Origin: Salinibacterium xinjiangense
GTDB taxonomy: Bacteria; Actinomycetota; Actinomycetes; Actinomycetales; Microbacteriaceae
Assembly: GCF_014645015.1 (NCBI RefSeq)
Contig: NZ_BMLC01000004.1
Coordinates: forward strand, 1 to 64,000
Direction of reading: 5' to 3'
DNA length: 64,000 nt
Shown: in pieces, positions 1 through 8,176 of the stretch
Layout: each line of letters opens with the position of its first letter
How positions within the stretch are numbered: the first letter of the stretch is position 1
Translations under genes and position numbers: made by a program
Notes under the pieces: generated by a model
The model's input: only the letters and a program-made list of their open reading frames with translations
The model's database searches: none
Told to the model about the DNA's origin: nothing

Positions 1-130
1 CTCTAAATTGACTCGAATGCAATGGCCGTATGCCGAACGACCAGCGCGACAAGATCAGGGACGAATCCAACTATCCTTCAAGCGTGCCGAATTACGGTCA
101 TATGGGAACTCCACCATGTCGCGCACTGCT

Positions 131-430
131 TCACTGGCGTGTGCGATAGATCTTCGTCGACTTCCTTCCCGCCCATAAGAGCGTGACCATGAACGCCACA
201 AAGCAGAGGGCGACCGCCACCCAGAACCAAGCTGACGCGTGGGTTGCCAGACTGGCGAAGAAGCTCCCAAAAAAGAGAAGGACAAGCGGAGTCAAAAATC
301 TCGGGGTCCAAGCCACTCTGCAATACAACTCGACCCCGAGACTTTTCGCAATAACTTCAAAATCCAAAGGTCCAACTGTGAACCGTCTGGTCTCGTGCTG
401 CTTTCGTTTTGGGGAATGAGAGCGGATCAC
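131..430 (-). CDS. Small two-helix membrane protein, unknown
   Basis: A 99-residue reading frame with two hydrophobic stretches (about residues 43-62 and 67-85) separated by a short polar turn, ending in a basic tail with 'GRKSTKIYRTRQ'. That layout suggests a small integral membrane protein with both ends cytoplasmic. The start is a GTG with no convincing Shine-Dalgarno sequence, so the true start may be internal. I recognise no family. The gene lies at the edge of the window and next to a RidA-like gene with no obvious link. It could be spurious. Confidence 0.4.
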   Translation of the reverse strand: MIRSHSPKRKQHETRRFTVGPLDFEVIAKSLGVELYCRVAWTPRFLTPLVLLFFGSFFASLATHASAWFWVAVALCFVAFMVTLLWAGRKSTKIYRTRQ

Positions 431-547
431 GATCGGCCCGGGCGAGCTCAGACATTCAAGCGTTCGTCGCGTCTATGAAAGGTAGATCAAATCTGCATTC
501 CGACAAAAATGGCGCCCGCAGGCCGGACCCCCTACGGGACAGCATCG

Positions 548-955
548 TCAGTCGATCACAGCAGCGACGGCTTCGATCTCGACGAGCTGATCCGTATACC
601 CGAGGACGGTGACGCCTATGAGCGTGCTCGGTACGTCATGCGTTCCAAAGGCCTCGCGAACGACTGCCCAGGTCTTGACGAGGTCGCTCTGATTAGATGA
701 GGCGACGAGAACTCGTGTGCTTAGGACATCATCGAGTCGGGCGCCCGCTGCGTGCAGCGCAATAACGAGGTTTTCCATCGCCTTGCTGGCCTGCGCCGAG
801 TAGTCTCCGACTCCTGCGGTGCTGCCATCGAGATTGAGCGGGCAGGCGCCAGCCAGAAAGATGAGGCGCGCCTCAGCGGGAGCTGTTGCAGCGTAGGCAT
901 ACTGAGCCACATTGGAAAGCTCGGCAGAACGGATCAAGACAACATTTTGGGACAT
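548..955 (-). CDS. RidA family protein (reactive enamine/imine deaminase-like)
   Basis: A 135-residue protein with the fold signature of the RidA/YjgF/YER057c family: an N-terminal strand running into 'LIFLAGACPLNLDG', a helix with 'QASKAMENLVIALHAAGARL', and a C-terminal 'VEIEAVAAV'. RidA proteins hydrolyse reactive enamines or imines released by PLP enzymes; many paralogues have other, mostly unknown, substrates. The conserved arginine of true RidA near the end of the third strand region appears as 'STRVLVA' here. The ATG at 955 was chosen over the much longer open frame because it has a GAGGG ribosome-binding site about 4 bases upstream and begins the conserved domain. It is divergent from the hydrolase gene at 1140. 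Confidence 0.85.
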   Translation of the reverse strand: MSQNVVLIRSAELSNVAQYAYAATAPAEARLIFLAGACPLNLDGSTAGVGDYSAQASKAMENLVIALHAAGARLDDVLSTRVLVASSNQSDLVKTWAVVREAFGTHDVPSTLIGVTVLGYTDQLVEIEAVAAVID

Positions 956-1139
956 GCCCTCACTGTATGGGAGAGCCAACGCGCGGCTGGCTTGCTCACG
1001 TACGCCCGCAAACCGAACCGCCAACGAGACAGATCCGGGGCCGCTCCACCCCACTGCCGACAGCGCCGGTGCTGTGTCAGATGGGACCCGCTTGCGGTGA
1101 CCAAACACGCTGAGACCTGATTGAGATAGTGTTCCGTAC

Positions 1140-1922
1140 GTGACGTTAAACCATGTTCGACGCGGAAGCGGTAGCCCGTTGTTGCTTGTGCATGGCTTGG
1201 GCGCAGGCTGGCGATCCTGGGCCCCAATCTTCGACGAACTGGCCGAGAGCCGTGAGGTTATCGCTGTCGACCTACCGGGGTTCGGTGAGACGCCGCCGTT
1301 GACCGGTGAGGTCTCGATCGCCACCCTGACCGACGCCGTCGTGGACTTCATCCGCGAACAAGGACTAGACGGGGTCTCCACCGTCGGCCAGTCAATGGGC
1401 GGCCGAATGGTGCTCGAGCTCGCGCGGCGGGGAGTCGGCGGCGACACCGTGGCGTTGGAGCCGGGCGGCTTCTGGAACGACCGCGAACTAGCCGTCTTCG
1501 GCGCCACGCTGCGGCCGTCGATCGCTTTAGTCCGAGCGCTGCGCGGCATGCTGCCATCACTACTCGGCAGCTCGGTGGGAAGGACTCTGCTGCTGGCGCA
1601 GTTGTCGGCCCGGCCCTGGGCGCTCTCGTGCGAGACCGTGCTGCCGGACGTGCGCGGGCTGGCCGACTCCCCGGCGACTGGCGCAGCCATGGACGCTCTG
1701 ACCAAAGGGCCCAAGCAACAGGGCGCCCCCGCTGGCACGGTTCCCGGTCGGGTCACGATCGGGTGGGGACGCCGGGACTTGGTGACCGTGCCGAGACAGG
1801 CTGCGCGCGCCACGGAGCTGTTCCCCGACGCGGTGCTGCACTGGTTCGAACAGTGCGGTCACTTTCCGCAATGGGACGCACCACACGAAGCGACCCGACT
1901 AATTCTCGACAGCACCGATTAG
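1140..1922 (+). CDS. Alpha/beta hydrolase
   Basis: A 260-residue alpha/beta-hydrolase. The oxyanion region 'LLLVHGLGAGWRSW' is near residues 14-27, the nucleophile elbow is GQSMGG (serine near residue 85), the acid is probably the Asp of 'GRRDLV' near residue 210, and the catalytic His is in 'CGHFPQWD' near residue 239. Proteins of this type cleave small esters, lactones or C-C bonds; the substrate cannot be read from sequence. The start is GTG. The 3' end overlaps the convergent small gene at 1919 by 4 bases. No signal peptide is visible, so the enzyme should be cytoplasmic. Confidence 0.85.
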   Translation: MTLNHVRRGSGSPLLLVHGLGAGWRSWAPIFDELAESREVIAVDLPGFGETPPLTGEVSIATLTDAVVDFIREQGLDGVSTVGQSMGGRMVLELARRGVGGDTVALEPGGFWNDRELAVFGATLRPSIALVRALRGMLPSLLGSSVGRTLLLAQLSARPWALSCETVLPDVRGLADSPATGAAMDALTKGPKQQGAPAGTVPGRVTIGWGRRDLVTVPRQAARATELFPDAVLHWFEQCGHFPQWDAPHEATRLILDSTD

Positions 1923-2314
1923 AGTCGGGCGCTCTGCTCAGCCGATGACCGCACCCGTCGCCGTATGCGGATCCTTGTCGTGGCCTTTTTCGAGATTTCT
2001 TCGATCCATTCCGTCACGCGATCGCAGAAGCAGAAGCCATCACAGGTGTCTCCACTTATCCACCGGGTATTCGACATCGCGGTGGCCCCTGCGCCGGTGA
2101 ACCTTCTCAGGATGTCGACCGAGATCGCACCATCGTCATTGGCAGTCAGCCACGCATGAGCGGTGCTGCTCAGTTCGAGCACCATTCGTTTACGTGAACA
2201 GCGGAAGGATCGCACTGTCGTGGGATCGAATAGAGCTAAATCGGGGCAACGCAGGCTGGTGATCCCACCCAGCACCCCCCGGTGACTGTGCAGGACCATC
2301 CACCTCACATGCAA
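1919..2314 (-). CDS. Hypothetical protein
   Basis: A 131-residue frame convergent with the hydrolase gene and overlapping its stop by 4 bases. The middle ('MVLELSSTAHAWLTANDDG') and the later 'WISGDTCDGFCFCDRV' with three cysteines look protein-like, and the C-terminus is strongly basic. An internal ATG about 43 codons in would give an 88-residue protein and is equally plausible as the start. I recognise no family. Its codon use is less GC-rich than its neighbours, in keeping with the accessory character of the region. It may be a gene remnant. Confidence 0.4.
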   Translation of the reverse strand: MHVRWMVLHSHRGVLGGITSLRCPDLALFDPTTVRSFRCSRKRMVLELSSTAHAWLTANDDGAISVDILRRFTGAGATAMSNTRWISGDTCDGFCFCDRVTEWIEEISKKATTRIRIRRRVRSSAEQSARL

Positions 2315-2661
2315 GAACCCACCCGATGGGGCCCGCCTTTGGAACCACTCACGTTCCTAACAATAATTCGGCGTCCGAGGGTCTTCAGATTGTGACCAGT
2401 TCAAGGGTCAATCCCTCGCCCAAACATCAGTCGAGTGGGAAAAGGCAACGTGCGCCCGTAAGCCCAGCACGGCGACGCAAAACCCTGACCGCGTCAACAT
2501 AAGGCAGCCGCGATATAAAAGCACGACGACCCGCGACGCAGTTCATACGCGAAATCCAGGATGACAGCGTATGCCAGATGGGAACCTCCAATGCGACGAT
2601 CAACAGGTCGTTGCGAGGATCTCGAGAAGAACAGCCGATTCGGAAGCGGCTGCATGTGTTA
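2315..2661. other. Stretch without a supported gene
   Basis: About 350 bases of lower GC between the hypothetical gene at 1919 and the end of the MFS remnant. An 84-codon minus-strand frame at 2427-2681 resembles nothing I recognise and overlaps the MFS remnant, so it is not called. Confidence 0.5.
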
Positions 2662-3188
2662 TCAGATCCGTGCCACGGCACCCAGAACTCGTGGCGCGAT
2701 GCTGCCGACCAGCAATGCGGCGGCCGTAGGAATCAGGAGCGCGATGGGTAAAGTCGACGCGCCCGCGACGAACCCGATCAGGGCCGGTCCGATCAGTCCC
2801 CGCCGTAGCCAATTGCGGTTACCGAGGACAGTGTTCGCTCGGCTCCGGAAAGCACTGCAATTGTGCTGACAACGATGGGCCAGACCAACGCCATGCCCGC
2901 ACCTGCCAGGGACCAGCCTGCGATGTCGGATCCAACTCGGGTTCCAATTGGTGCGTTGAGAACCCCGGCAAGAAGGACGAGGCCAAAGCCGAGGCTGGCG
3001 ACCCCTCCAGCGAGCCTCAACGTTCTTGTCGCGCCTAATCGACTGCGAAGGGTATCCCCGAGAAATCGAACGCCCGTCATCGTTGCAAAAAACACTGCGT
3101 ACACAAGTGAGCCGGTTGCCGCGTCGGCTCCAAGCACGCGAATCGCGTGAACGCCGGCCCAGTCGGCGTTAACAGCCTGGCCGGGCAT
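2662..3188 (-). pseudogene. MFS transporter remnant (5'-truncated and frameshifted)
   Basis: Minus-strand reading gives the C-terminal half of a major facilitator transporter of the kind with 'DWAGVHAIRVLGADAATG' followed by 'RFLGDTLRSRLGATRTLR', the conserved loop between helices 8 and 9. The frame reaches 'TAIGYGGD' and a stop near 2793. Moving the frame by two bases at about 2797-2800 restores 'LIGPALIGFVAGASTLP', 'ALLIPTAAALLVG' and an end at 2662, just where the family normally finishes. The N-terminal six helices are missing upstream of 3188, where unrelated sequence begins. With both a truncation and a frameshift the gene is dead. Confidence 0.78.
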
Positions 3189-3314
3189 TGCCCGCAGACC
3201 TCCGAATCGACGGACTATCAGGCCACATTATGCCTAGCCGAAGACGACTCGGCGCGCTACGCTGCTGCCAGCAATTGTTCGCATTCACTCCACTAAAAGG
3301 AAGAAGGCGCGACC

Positions 3315-4217
3315 ATGTCGGCTGCCAGCGAAGAATCTCCCGCATCTGTGATCCACGATGATGCCGGCGGACCGGCAAGCTCGCTGGGGATGCCGGGTCG
3401 CGGTGCTCTGGATACGGTGCATCGAGAGCTTGAGCGTCATACCCTCGACGGCCCCGAAGCCATCGATCCGCTGCTGACCTACCGGGATGCCCTCCTCGGT
3501 CGATACATCATCGACCGGCCGATCTTCACGCTGGCCTGGCCGTCGAGTCTCTACATTCCCGCGGATGCAGACCCGGCGAAGTACTGGATCACCGCACCGC
3601 CTGCCGATCACCGCTATCGCTACCGGTGGACCGATCCGCAGCCGACCGCCAGCAGCGCGTCAGAGAAGACCGGGCACCTGTTCAGCTGGACCAACGTGTC
3701 GGGGTTGAACCCGAGCTACACCGGTGCTGCGGGCGTCGGCGTGCGGATCGTGCCGACGAACTCGCTCTCGACTGTGCGAGTCAGTGCCGACGTCGATCTG
3801 GTGGCCGAGAGCCGCTGGTGGTATCTCGTTGGCTCGTCCGCCGGTTTCGCAAACTTCTCCTACCGCGGCACCGTCTACATTTCGGGCTGGGAAATCAGCC
3901 CGGTGACCGGGCAATGGGAGTTGCTGAGACCGTTCGGGTCTCGGGTGCTCTTCCAGTATCGCGAGAGCGGGCAAGGAGGAACCGCGATACGCAGCGACCA
4001 CCACGCCTTCGACGATCTCTCTGTGCGGCTGCAACTTCAGGGCGGCCACACCTACGGCATCGGGGTCTCGTTCGAGGTGGAGGTCGGATTCGACTGCCAT
4101 GACCGCAATGGCAAGCCGTATCAGAAGCAGCCCGGCGACGACATCAAGCTCTGGGCATCGATGACCGGCGAGGTATCGAGCATCAGCGTCTCCACCGAGA
4201 CGGTGTGGATCCCCTGA
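3315..4217 (+). CDS. Hypothetical soluble beta-rich protein
   Basis: A 300-residue protein with a good Shine-Dalgarno (AGGAAGAAGG) upstream of the ATG. It has no signal peptide or membrane helix. After a polar N-terminal 60 residues it is rich in alternating hydrophobic/polar stretches and aromatic residues (for example 'SRWWYLVGSSAGFANFSYRG' near residues 171-190 and 'GGHTYGIGVSFEVEVGF' near 248-264), which suggests a beta-sandwich. A single late cysteine lies in 'GFDCHDRNG'. I do not recognise a family. Coding quality is good, unlike the remnants on both sides. Its role is unknown. Confidence 0.8.
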   Translation: MSAASEESPASVIHDDAGGPASSLGMPGRGALDTVHRELERHTLDGPEAIDPLLTYRDALLGRYIIDRPIFTLAWPSSLYIPADADPAKYWITAPPADHRYRYRWTDPQPTASSASEKTGHLFSWTNVSGLNPSYTGAAGVGVRIVPTNSLSTVRVSADVDLVAESRWWYLVGSSAGFANFSYRGTVYISGWEISPVTGQWELLRPFGSRVLFQYRESGQGGTAIRSDHHAFDDLSVRLQLQGGHTYGIGVSFEVEVGFDCHDRNGKPYQKQPGDDIKLWASMTGEVSSISVSTETVWIP

Positions 4218-4268
4218 CGGCATGCTCGAGAGTGGGAGGGACGCGGCCTCCTCTCGACGCGCGACCGG

Positions 4269-4785
4269 CTAGCTCTCTACGTAGGCCGCGAGGTGCTTGC
4301 CGGTGAGGGTGGATCGCCCGGCGACGAGTGCTGCAGGGGTGCCCTCGAACACAATGAGCCCGCCGTCGTGGCTGGCTCCCGGACCGAGATCGATGATCCA
4401 GTCGGCGTGGGCCATGACCGCCTGATGGTGCTCGACGACAATGACCGATTTGCCCGAATCCACCAGGCGATTCAGAAGGACGAGCAGCTGCTCGACATCG
4501 GCGAGGCGTAGACCGGTGGTCGGCTCGTCGAGCACGTAGACGTCACCCTTCTCGGCCATGTGGATGGCGAGCTTGAGCCGCTGCCGTTCGCCACCGGACA
4601 GAGTGGTGAGCGGCTGGCCGAGGCTGAGATATCCCAGCCCCACGTCGACGAGGCGATGAAGGATGGCGGGCTTCGCCGGTGTTCGACCCTCACCGCTGGC
4701 AAAGAAGTCTTCGGCCTCGGCCGACGACATCGCGAGCACCTCGCTGATGTCGCGCCCGCCGAGGTGATAGGAGGGAAGACCCCCA
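4269..4785 (-). pseudogene. C-terminal stub of a UvrA-like ABC ATPase
   Basis: This frame encodes the last ~170 residues of a UvrA-family protein: the ABC signature 'LSGGERQRLKLA', the Walker B 'DVYVLDEPTTGL', the H-loop 'VIVVEHH' and the typical end 'WIIDLGPGASHDGGLIVFEG'. The 'VDVGLGYLSLGQPLTTLSGG' lead-in is characteristic of UvrA and of the shorter drug-resistance UvrA paralogues. Homology continues upstream through 'YHLGGRDISEVLAM' to about 4785 and then stops abruptly in an out-of-frame TGA, about 50 bases before an IS3 element. All of domain I and the zinc fingers are absent and are not found on the far side of the element. An internal ATG leaves a 156-residue open frame, which is unlikely to be functional. 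Confidence 0.85.
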
Positions 4786-4833
4786 CAGCGACGTCAAAAT
4801 CCCAGTGAGCCCGTAAGAGGCGGTTATGGCGAG

Positions 4834-4857
4834 GTGAATCGCCCTGGGTTTCGTTCC
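4834..4857 (+). repeat. IS3 terminal inverted repeat (left)
   Basis: 24 bases identical to the reverse complement of 6121-6144. It begins GTGAATCGCC and ends GTTTCGTTCC. The stop codon of orfB touches its inner edge. Confidence 0.95.
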
Positions 4858-5783
4858 TAGGTGTTCTCTTGGGAAGCGGTCGCTTCCAAGAGTGATTCGG
4901 GATTAGCGTCGTGCGCCTGTTCGGCTTCGGTCGGGGTGCGGTAGTCGAGCTCAGAGTGGAGGTGCGGGTTGTTCCACCACCACACCCATTCCAGCGTCGC
5001 GAGTTCGACTTGCTCGACGGTGCGCCACGGCCCGCGAGCGCGGATCAGCTCGGTCTTGTAGAGCGCGTTGATGGCCCCAGCCATCGCATTGTCATAGGAG
5101 TCGCCGACCGTCCCGGTCGAGGGAATCGCGGCGAGTTCCGCGATTCGGTCCGTGTAGACCATGGCCATGTAGTTGGAGCCGTGATTGGAGTGGTGGGTGA
5201 GTCCAGTCAGGTCGCCACCGGCGTCAAAAGCCGCCATGTCTAGTGCTTGCAACGGCAAGATGTCCGTTTTCAGCGTTGACGCGACGTTCCATCCGACGAT
5301 ACGCCGCGAAAAGACATCGGTGACAAACGCGACATAAGCGAAGCCCTGCCAGGTGCGCACATAGGTGACGTCCACGACCCAAAGTTTGCGGGGTGCGTCG
5401 GCGCGGAAGTGCCGCTTCACGAGATCGGTGGGTCGCGCACCAGCTGGATCGGATTTCGTGGTGAACACCCGTTTACCGCGTTTGACACCGCGCAGCCCGA
5501 ACGAGCGCATGAGTCGCCCCGTCTGGTCACGGTCGATTTCCCAACCCTGCCGCCCCAGCAGCCGATGCATTTTCCGCACTCCATAGACGCCATAGTTCTC
5601 GGCATGCAGGCGCGCGATCTCAGTACCGATCAGTTGATCCGACAGTGTCCTGGCGGATGCCGGTCGGCTCTTCGCCGCCCGGTATCCGCGCGCGGTGACG
5701 AATCCCACCTCAGCTGCTCGCATCGTGTGGCAGACGAGCTCGACCGCGAAGCGATCCTTCATCACATCGATGAAGGCGATCAT
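4857..5783 (-). CDS. IS3 transposase OrfB, DDE residues altered
   Basis: A 308-residue integrase-type catalytic protein: an HTH_21-like region ('HAENYGVYGVRKMHRLL', near 60-77) followed by an rve domain. The first acidic residue is present in 'LWVVDVTYV'. The second, normally in HSDHGSQY, reads 'HHSNHGSNY' (AAT codon), and the third, normally the Glu of 'NALAESIN', reads 'NAMAGAIN' (GGG codon). Both changes are visible in the DNA and are single-base changes from GAT/GAC and GAG. An enzyme lacking two DDE residues should be inactive, although the frame is otherwise open. OrfB starts inside the orfA stop (ATGA), so it may be made by re-initiation or frameshifting. Confidence 0.9.
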   Translation of the reverse strand: MIAFIDVMKDRFAVELVCHTMRAAEVGFVTARGYRAAKSRPASARTLSDQLIGTEIARLHAENYGVYGVRKMHRLLGRQGWEIDRDQTGRLMRSFGLRGVKRGKRVFTTKSDPAGARPTDLVKRHFRADAPRKLWVVDVTYVRTWQGFAYVAFVTDVFSRRIVGWNVASTLKTDILPLQALDMAAFDAGGDLTGLTHHSNHGSNYMAMVYTDRIAELAAIPSTGTVGDSYDNAMAGAINALYKTELIRARGPWRTVEQVELATLEWVWWWNNPHLHSELDYRTPTEAEQAHDANPESLLEATASQENT

Positions 5784-6094
5784 TTCGACGAGGGGCGGCC
5801 GAGCTCGGTGGCGAAAAACACGCTCGCAGACCGCAGGATCTCGTTCGCTCTCTCCAACTCGACGATCTGTTTCTTCAACCGTTTGATCTCCAGCTGCGCC
5901 TCCGACGTCGTCCCGGGGCCTTTGCCAGCATCAATATCGCCGCGCTTCTTCCACAATCGCAGTGTCTCAGGATTCACTCCGAGACGGCCTGCGACATGGT
6001 TGGCCGCAGCGAAATCCGACGCGCGATCAGGTCGTGCTTCAGCAAGCATCCGAAGAGCACGTTCACGAAACTCGGCCGGGTAAGGGTTCGACAT
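5780..6094 (-). CDS. IS3 transposase OrfA (HTH and leucine zipper)
   Basis: A 104-residue protein starting 'MSNPYPAEFRERALRMLAEA', the usual beginning of IS3 OrfA, with a helix-turn-helix around residues 33-52 ('VAGRLGVNPETLRLWKKRG') and a leucine-zipper coiled coil ('LEIKRLKKQIVELERANEIL') near 68-88 that mediates multimerisation. It binds the element ends. The end 'FFATELGRPSSK' is the standard junction to orfB. The sequence appears intact. With a defective OrfB, OrfA alone could still occupy inverted repeats of related copies and so act as a repressor; that is inference. Confidence 0.92.
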   Translation of the reverse strand: MSNPYPAEFRERALRMLAEARPDRASDFAAANHVAGRLGVNPETLRLWKKRGDIDAGKGPGTTSEAQLEIKRLKKQIVELERANEILRSASVFFATELGRPSSK

Positions 6095-6120
6095 TGTTCA
6101 ATCCTCCAAAAGGAAAGAGC

Positions 6121-6144
6121 GGAACGAAACCCAGGGCGATTCAC
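6121..6144 (-). repeat. IS3 terminal inverted repeat (right)
   Basis: 24 bases, the exact reverse complement of 4834-4857. The orfA ribosome-binding site (AAAGGAAAGAG region read on the opposite strand) lies just inside. Confidence 0.95.
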
Positions 6145-6652
6145 GGTGCCCTTTTGACTGTCCCGACATTAAGCCCGCTGACGGGGCGTCATACGCACGA
6201 GGTCAGCGTCTCGTATCCCTAGGAATACAAGACGTCTCAAGGCCGCGACCTGGGCGTCCTCAATATCGCAGGAATCTTGCGGCACGCCGATTCTCATAAC
6301 TACGTCGCATAACCGCACGCTTGAGCTGTCGTACTCGCCATTGGTTATGAGACATTCCGGGAGCAGGAATGACGAAACTGATCGGTGTCATTTTTCGAAT
6401 CCGTCTGCACGAACGTTCGTGCTCGCGCGCGCACCTCACTCCAGCCACCGACGAACCTCAATTTCCGTAAGCGGAACGACCTACGGTCCGAATTTTCCGC
6501 TCGTACGAGATCGCGCTGGCGACCACTTTTCGACCCGACCTGGTGTCCCGTAGGGGAACCCTCACCCCCGTCGTTAAGGTCGTGCCTGCCATCATCGATC
6601 CGTACGTCAAACTGACCACAAGTGAAAACATCACAACGAAGAGGTGGTTTGT
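6145..6652. other. Stretch without a supported gene
   Basis: About 500 bases between the IS3 element and the MBL-fold gene. Short frames on both strands show no recognisable protein. It probably holds the promoter of the MBL gene and remnants from IS-associated rearrangement. Confidence 0.5.
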
Positions 6653-7567
6653 ATGGCTTCCCAACCCGTGGACTTCCACTCAGGCGCGCCGATTGACCTC
6701 GACCTCTCGGTCGAATGGATGGACGGCTCCGGCTTGAACGAGCCACTGGTCCAGGTCCACGCACTCGACGAACACACCTATATCCTTCGCCAGTCTCTGA
6801 AGACACACTACGAGGGACCATTCGTCTTCCTCCTGCTCGGCAACACGGGCGCACTCATGATCGATTCTGGCGCGACCTCTGACGAGGAGACATGGCCACT
6901 GCGCCACTTTGTCGACGAAATCATCACGGACTGGCTCGTCGCGCATCCCGCCCCGTCGTATTCGCTCACCGTCGCCCACTCGCACGGTCACGGGGACCAC
7001 ATCGCCGGAGATGTGCAGTTCTCCAACCGCGCCAGGACCAGCGTGGTGCCGGCGTCTCTTGAAGGCGTGAAAAGCTTCTTCGGATTCACGAATTGGCCGA
7101 ACGAGACCGTTTCTTTCGACCTCGGCGGGCGGATCCTGCGCGTGATCGCCGGTCCCGGGCATGAAGAGGCCGCCACGCTTTTTTACGATCCGTGGACCGG
7201 CATCCTCTTCACGGGCGACACCGTCTACCCCGGTCGCCTCTACGTCGTGGATATGTTCGCCTACATCGCCACGCTGGATAGGGCCATCACCGTCATGGCC
7301 GAGGTTCCCGTCTCCTACCTTTTGGGATGCCACATTGAGATGTCGTCTACGCCGGGCCAAGATCATCCACTCGGTTCGCTCAGCCACCCAGGCGAGGCAC
7401 CGATGCCCATGCGCCCAGGCCAGCTTCTGACCCTGCGCGAACGCGCGGTCGAGATAGCCCACGTCCCAGGCGTCTACAAGTTCGACGACGTCATCATCTA
7501 CAACGGTAAGGCTGTGGTCGACGACTACTTGAACCCGTCCTCAGGCACTGAGGGTGGCAGCGATTGA
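6653..7567 (+). CDS. Metallo-beta-lactamase-fold hydrolase
   Basis: A 304-residue MBL-fold protein. The metal-binding HxHxDH motif is at about 111-116 ('SHGHGDHIAGD'). Further ligands are the His of 'GPGHEEAA', the Asp of 'GILFTGDTVYPG' and the late His of 'LLGCHIEMSS'. The family covers lactonases, glyoxalase II and other thioesterases; nothing here decides among them. The ATG at 6653 is chosen over the in-frame GTG at 6644 because GAGG lies 8 bases upstream. No signal peptide is seen. It is convergent with the lipoprotein gene at 7722. Confidence 0.88.
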   Translation: MASQPVDFHSGAPIDLDLSVEWMDGSGLNEPLVQVHALDEHTYILRQSLKTHYEGPFVFLLLGNTGALMIDSGATSDEETWPLRHFVDEIITDWLVAHPAPSYSLTVAHSHGHGDHIAGDVQFSNRARTSVVPASLEGVKSFFGFTNWPNETVSFDLGGRILRVIAGPGHEEAATLFYDPWTGILFTGDTVYPGRLYVVDMFAYIATLDRAITVMAEVPVSYLLGCHIEMSSTPGQDHPLGSLSHPGEAPMPMRPGQLLTLRERAVEIAHVPGVYKFDDVIIYNGKAVVDDYLNPSSGTEGGSD

Positions 7568-7721
7568 CCCAGCAGGGGCGCTGTGCAAACCAATCGCCAC
7601 GGGAGGGTGAGAGATGCGGTCCGAGCGCGAAAGCGGCCATCGCGACGGAGAGCTCAACGGTGTCACAAGGGAACCTTCTGCGGGACCTGCTAAGCCCCGG
7701 TGTTTGATCCGCTGGTTGTCG

Positions 7722-8123
7722 TCAGTCGCTCGTCCACATGGAGTCGATAAGTCCGGCATACGACAATTTAGTGGGATCGGTATCGAATTTAGCTCCTGGA
7801 TATTCCAAGACAATCCAGTCGGATTGATAGCCGTTCTCCCCAAGGGTTTCCGCGAATTTCTCCGCTTCGTTCGGCGACTCAAAACGGTAAATCGCAATTT
7901 CTTCTGACCGCACCACCGCTATGCAGGCGTTGTTTGTGGCACAGGCGTCGGCGGTAATGTCGCGTGGATTCGTCACGGGGAGATCAGCCTGCGCTGTGAA
8001 AGCAGCCCCTACATCATCGACCCCCATAGTCGACCGAGGCTCAAGTACCGCCTGACACCCGCTCATCGTCAAGGCAATTGCAACGACGGTGAGGACTCGA
8101 GCTGCCTCGGCTATCTTCATCAC
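7722..8123 (-). CDS. Small secreted lipoprotein, unknown
   Basis: 133 residues. The N-terminus has a lysine, a hydrophobic core and the lipobox LTMSGC (cysteine near residue 23), so the protein should be diacylglyceryl-modified and anchored outside the membrane. The mature part has a pair of cysteines ('DACATNNAC') and a segment 'EEIAIYRFESPNEAEKFAET' that looks like a strand-helix unit of a small alpha/beta domain. I recognise no named family. The codon use is somewhat less GC-rich than housekeeping genes. It may share a transcript with the isochorismatase-like gene upstream (53-base gap). Confidence 0.82.
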   Translation of the reverse strand: MMKIAEAARVLTVVAIALTMSGCQAVLEPRSTMGVDDVGAAFTAQADLPVTNPRDITADACATNNACIAVVRSEEIAIYRFESPNEAEKFAETLGENGYQSDWIVLEYPGAKFDTDPTKLSYAGLIDSMWTSD

Positions 8124-8176
8124 TGCATTGTCCCACCTTGATCCAGTTGCGCAGGGGAACCCGTAACGGAACGTTT

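Larger units (their letters stand above)
4834..6144 (-). mobile_element. IS3-family insertion sequence, complete, 1311 bp
   Basis: A full IS3-type element read on the minus strand: orfA (5780-6094) and orfB (4857-5783) with a 4-base ATGA overlap, bounded by perfect 24-base terminal inverted repeats at 4834-4857 and 6121-6144, each starting GTGAATCGCC. Size and organisation are typical of the family. The flanking bases do not match as a 3-4 bp target duplication (GAG/AGG on the left, GGT on the right), so the element may have taken part in a deletion or recombination after insertion. The UvrA-like gene on its left is truncated. The transposase carries catalytic substitutions (see orfB). Confidence 0.92.

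Noticed and set aside
548-1813. A 421-codon minus-strand frame as one protein
   Set aside because: Only the last 135 residues are protein-like (RidA); the rest is the antisense of the alpha/beta-hydrolase gene.
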